Source: Pseudomonas taiwanensis (GTDB lineage Bacteria > Pseudomonadota > Gammaproteobacteria > Pseudomonadales > Pseudomonadaceae). Taken from it: a DNA stretch of 64,000 nucleotides. Position numbers and translations under genes: made by a program. Each line of letters begins with the position of its first letter. Positions within the stretch are counted from its first letter, which is position 1. Shown here in pieces: positions 61,778-64,000 of the stretch. Under the pieces are notes generated by a model. It saw only the letters and a list, made by a program, of their open reading frames with translations. It was not told the origin of the DNA and searched no databases. The DNA lies in contig NZ_QJRF01000060.1 in assembly GCF_013393345.1 (NCBI RefSeq), positions 186,001 through 250,000 on the forward strand, in the 5' to 3' direction.

Positions 61778-62536
61778 ATGGGAAACGTCTTCGATGAGTT
61801 AGCGGCCCGCAGGGAGCCTGAGGATGCTGATGAGCAGGAAGGCGGCGTGGTCGCGGAAGTACCCTCCCACACCGCGGCAAACCCTGAAGACCAGGCGAGC
61901 TACACGCCTGTTCAGTTAAGAGAGTGCAGTCAGGAACTGCTGCGAGTCGGCCTGCTCGAGGCTTCAGCCAAACCCAATTTATATCGGATTGCCCTTACCC
62001 AAACTGGCGCGATCAACACCATCTTCGAACCCTTCGATCTGGCGCTTCGCATTGACGAGATTCGGGGCCTCGCCTATCTCATCGTGTCTCAACGAATCTT
62101 TGCCGACGACGAGGATGAATGGTCCCATCCCTTGGTCCGTAAACAGCGACTCACTCTGGAGCAATCGCTGTTGCTGGCCCTCCTTCGTCAGCACTATGTC
62201 GTATACGAGCAAGAGGCTGGCATCGGCGGCGGAGACGCTAAAGTCGCACTTGAGGAGTTGCTGCCGCAGCTGCAGCTCTTTCTCGGAGCCCTAGGCAGTG
62301 ACCAACGGGAGCAGACTCGCCTGCGTAACCTCCTGGAGCAGCTCAGAGCCCATGGCGTGGTTTCAGAGGTCAACCAGCACGACCAAGTCTCGATCAGGCC
62401 GATCATTGCCCATCTTGCCAACCCCGAGAATCTGGTGAGCCTCCTTCAGGCGCTCAAAGCCAAGTCCCGATCCGCCCAGGAAGCCGGCGCGACGAAGCCC
62501 GAAGAAGCCGAGGAGGTGAACCGTGACGATGCCTGA
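61778..62536 (+). CDS. jetB: JetB, Wadjet subunit (DUF4194, MukE-like)
   Basis: A 252-residue protein. After an acidic N-terminus it has LLRVGLLEASAKPNLYRI, FDLALRIDEIRGLAYLI and HPLVRKQRLTLEQSLLLALLRQHYV near residues 50-145, the core of DUF4194. This is the MukE-like partner that binds the kleisin JetA. The start follows the jetA stop by one base, and the end overlaps the jetC start by 14 bp. Confidence 0.88.
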   Translation: MGNVFDELAARREPEDADEQEGGVVAEVPSHTAANPEDQASYTPVQLRECSQELLRVGLLEASAKPNLYRIALTQTGAINTIFEPFDLALRIDEIRGLAYLIVSQRIFADDEDEWSHPLVRKQRLTLEQSLLLALLRQHYVVYEQEAGIGGGDAKVALEELLPQLQLFLGALGSDQREQTRLRNLLEQLRAHGVVSEVNQHDQVSIRPIIAHLANPENLVSLLQALKAKSRSAQEAGATKPEEAEEVNRDDA

Positions 62537-64000
62537 AGCAACAAACCTGGTGCTCAGGGATCTGATCCCCGACACGCCCTATCTTCTGACTGGAATCGAC
62601 CTGTTCAACTGGGGCTCCTTCGGCAATCGGCATACCGCGGAGATTGATTTGCGGGGCACCGCGATCATCGGCCAGACCGGTAGCGGCAAGACAACGTTGA
62701 TAGACGCCTTCATGACCCTGATCACTGCTCAACCGCGCTACAACCTGGCGTCGACTGGTGGGCACGAAAGCGATCGGGACCTCGTGTCCTACGTTCGAGG
62801 GGTCTCCGGGGCTGGACGCAGTGGCGACATGGACCACATTGCCCGTCCGCAGAAAACCGTCACCGGCATTGCCGCGCGCTTTAGGAATGAACAAGACACC
62901 TTGTGCATCGGTGCCCTGTTCGCATTCGATGGAAGCAGCTCATCCCCTTCCGACCTGGATCGGATATGGCTCTTTTCCCGGGTGCCGGGAATGGGGTTGG
63001 ATGATTGGCTTGAGCATCATCATGTCGGCGGCAATCGTGCGCTGAAAAGCCTGGCAAAGGAGACCCCGGGGCTGTTCGTCAACGAGAGCAAAGTCCACTA
63101 TCTGGCTCAGCTGAGGCGCTTCTTCGATGTTGGCGAGAATGCGTTCACCCTGCTCAACCGGGCAGCGGGGCTCAAGCAGTTGAACAGTATCGACGATCTC
63201 TTCCGCGAACTGGTGCTCGACGACCACTCTGCGTTCCAACGTGCGGCTGAGGTAGCTTCGGAGTTCGACAACCTCACCGCCATCCACCAAGAGCTGGAGG
63301 TCGCACGCAAGCAGCGAGACTCGCTGCTTCCAATCGCACCTGCATGGCAATCACACAACGACCTTTTGGAACGGAAAAACCAGTGTGCCGAGTTGTTGAG
63401 GATCGCCCCCATCTGGTTTGCGACGAAGGCATACCAACTCTGGGGAACGCGACTGCAGAGCCTCAATGAGGAGCTACGGAAGAACCAGGACCGTCGGGAT
63501 GAGCTGGAGCCTCAAAGGAATGCCCAGGCAGCGCTCGAACAGACCCTGCGAGATACCTATTTGCAGAGCGGCGGCTCCAGCATCGAAGCCCTAAGAGAAG
63601 AGATCAATTGGCAGCGAGGCCGATGTCGAAATCTGGAGGGCGCCGCTGATGAGTACCGGCGTGTTGCTCGGAAGCTGGAGCTAGATGAAACGATTTCAAG
63701 GGAATCCTTTCACGCGAACAAGCTGAAAATCGACTCGCTCGCGCCGCAGCTCGAATCGGACCTGAAAGCACTGGAACAAGCTGCTTGGGATCAAGGTGTT
63801 CTACTGCAGGCACAAAGCAAAGCTCTCGAGGACCTAGAAAGGGAGCTACACGATGCCAAGTCCCGACCCAATTCGAATATCCCCTCTGAACCCAATCAGT
63901 TTCGAACGGCACTGGCCGAGTACCTTGGCCTGGACAACACGGCCCTACCGTTCCTGGCCGAGTTGGTGGAAGTCAAAAGCGAGGAAGCACAATGGCGAGG
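62523..64000 (+). CDS. jetC: JetC, Wadjet SMC-like ATPase (N-terminal part, runs off the window)
   Basis: The GTG start at 62523 is preceded by AGGAGG with a 6-bp spacing; ATG at 62529 is possible but 12 bp away. The 492 residues present include a MukB/SMC-type head with Walker A GQTGSGKTT (residues 50-58) and then long charged heptad-like coiled coil (LRKNQDRRDELEPQRNAQAA and similar) from about residue 300. JetC drives ATP-dependent DNA loop extrusion; the Toprim-like nuclease JetD would lie beyond the window. Confidence 0.9.
   Translation, partial: MTMPEATNLVLRDLIPDTPYLLTGIDLFNWGSFGNRHTAEIDLRGTAIIGQTGSGKTTLIDAFMTLITAQPRYNLASTGGHESDRDLVSYVRGVSGAGRSGDMDHIARPQKTVTGIAARFRNEQDTLCIGALFAFDGSSSSPSDLDRIWLFSRVPGMGLDDWLEHHHVGGNRALKSLAKETPGLFVNESKVHYLAQLRRFFDVGENAFTLLNRAAGLKQLNSIDDLFRELVLDDHSAFQRAAEVASEFDNLTAIHQELEVARKQRDSLLPIAPAWQSHNDLLERKNQCAELLRIAPIWFATKAYQLWGTRLQSLNEELRKNQDRRDELEPQRNAQAALEQTLRDTYLQSGGSSIEALREEINWQRGRCRNLEGAADEYRRVARKLELDETISRESFHANKLKIDSLAPQLESDLKALEQAAWDQGVLLQAQSKALEDLERELHDAKSRPNSNIPSEPNQFRTALAEYLGLDNTALPFLAELVEVKSEEAQWR

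Overview
The window looks like the chromosome of a Pseudomonas or a close relative. The signs are an MvaT-type nucleoid protein, paired glutathione-dependent and glutathione-independent formaldehyde dehydrogenases, a vanR/vanAB cluster with its typical operator, and high-GC codon use. The species cannot be fixed from the sequence alone. No rRNA, tRNA, CRISPR array or intact insertion sequence was recognised.

Layout. 0-1.5 kb: end of an unknown gene and a small superfamily 2 helicase, coupled by an ATGA overlap. 2.1-5.2 kb: a one-carbon operon on the minus strand (purU, a LigM/DesA-like tetrahydrofolate-dependent O-demethylase, folD), divergent from a LysR regulator. 6.9-7.6 kb: a scrambled patch with a 58-residue ORF, a decayed fragment of a MalT-type regulator and two copies of a terminator-bearing repeat. 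7.6-12.3 kb: an SDR, a second O-demethylase, hydroxyquinol 1,2-dioxygenase and an HSL-type esterase. 12.6-26 kb: envelope genes (MMPL/RND pump, YCF48-like, DUF1302, DUF1329), a chemoreceptor and a MalT-type LuxR regulator; a second such regulator follows at 26.2-29 kb. 29.4-36.6 kb: a P450 / CmcJ-NvfI-type oxygenase / epimerase / SDR / serine hydrolase operon and a Rieske oxygenase / lactonase operon. 37.3-47.9 kb: a flavin monooxygenase, vanR, vanAB, an alpha/beta hydrolase with a second PDR-type reductase, and an operon of maleylacetate reductase, a LinE/PcpA-type dioxygenase and three further enzymes. 48.1-51.1 kb: frmA/adhC, a VOC protein and fdhA. 51.3-64 kb: an accessory, defence-like region with two small TTG-start paralogues, an MvaT paralogue, an MBL hydrolase with a membrane partner, a BrxR/CapW-type WYL repressor, an MBL plus E2-E1-JAB fusion pair, and a Wadjet (jetABC) locus cut by the window end.

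How it fits together. The 2-51 kb part reads as a pathway for a methoxylated, possibly ester- or lactone-containing aromatic compound. Demethylation would proceed by Rieske, P450 and THF-dependent enzymes. A flavin hydroxylase would give hydroquinones or hydroxyquinol, and two kinds of ring-cleaving dioxygenase would converge on maleylacetate reductase. Released C1 units leave as 5-methyl/methylene-THF (FolD, PurU) or as formaldehyde (FrmA, FdhA).

A palindrome CTATC-N4-GATAG recurs thirteen times, in almost every case about 65-230 bp upstream of genes of this pathway. The two MalT-type regulators have nearly identical recognition helices, so this box is the best candidate for their common operator. 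This regulon and the E2-E1-JAB/MBL pair are the two most interesting systems in the window.
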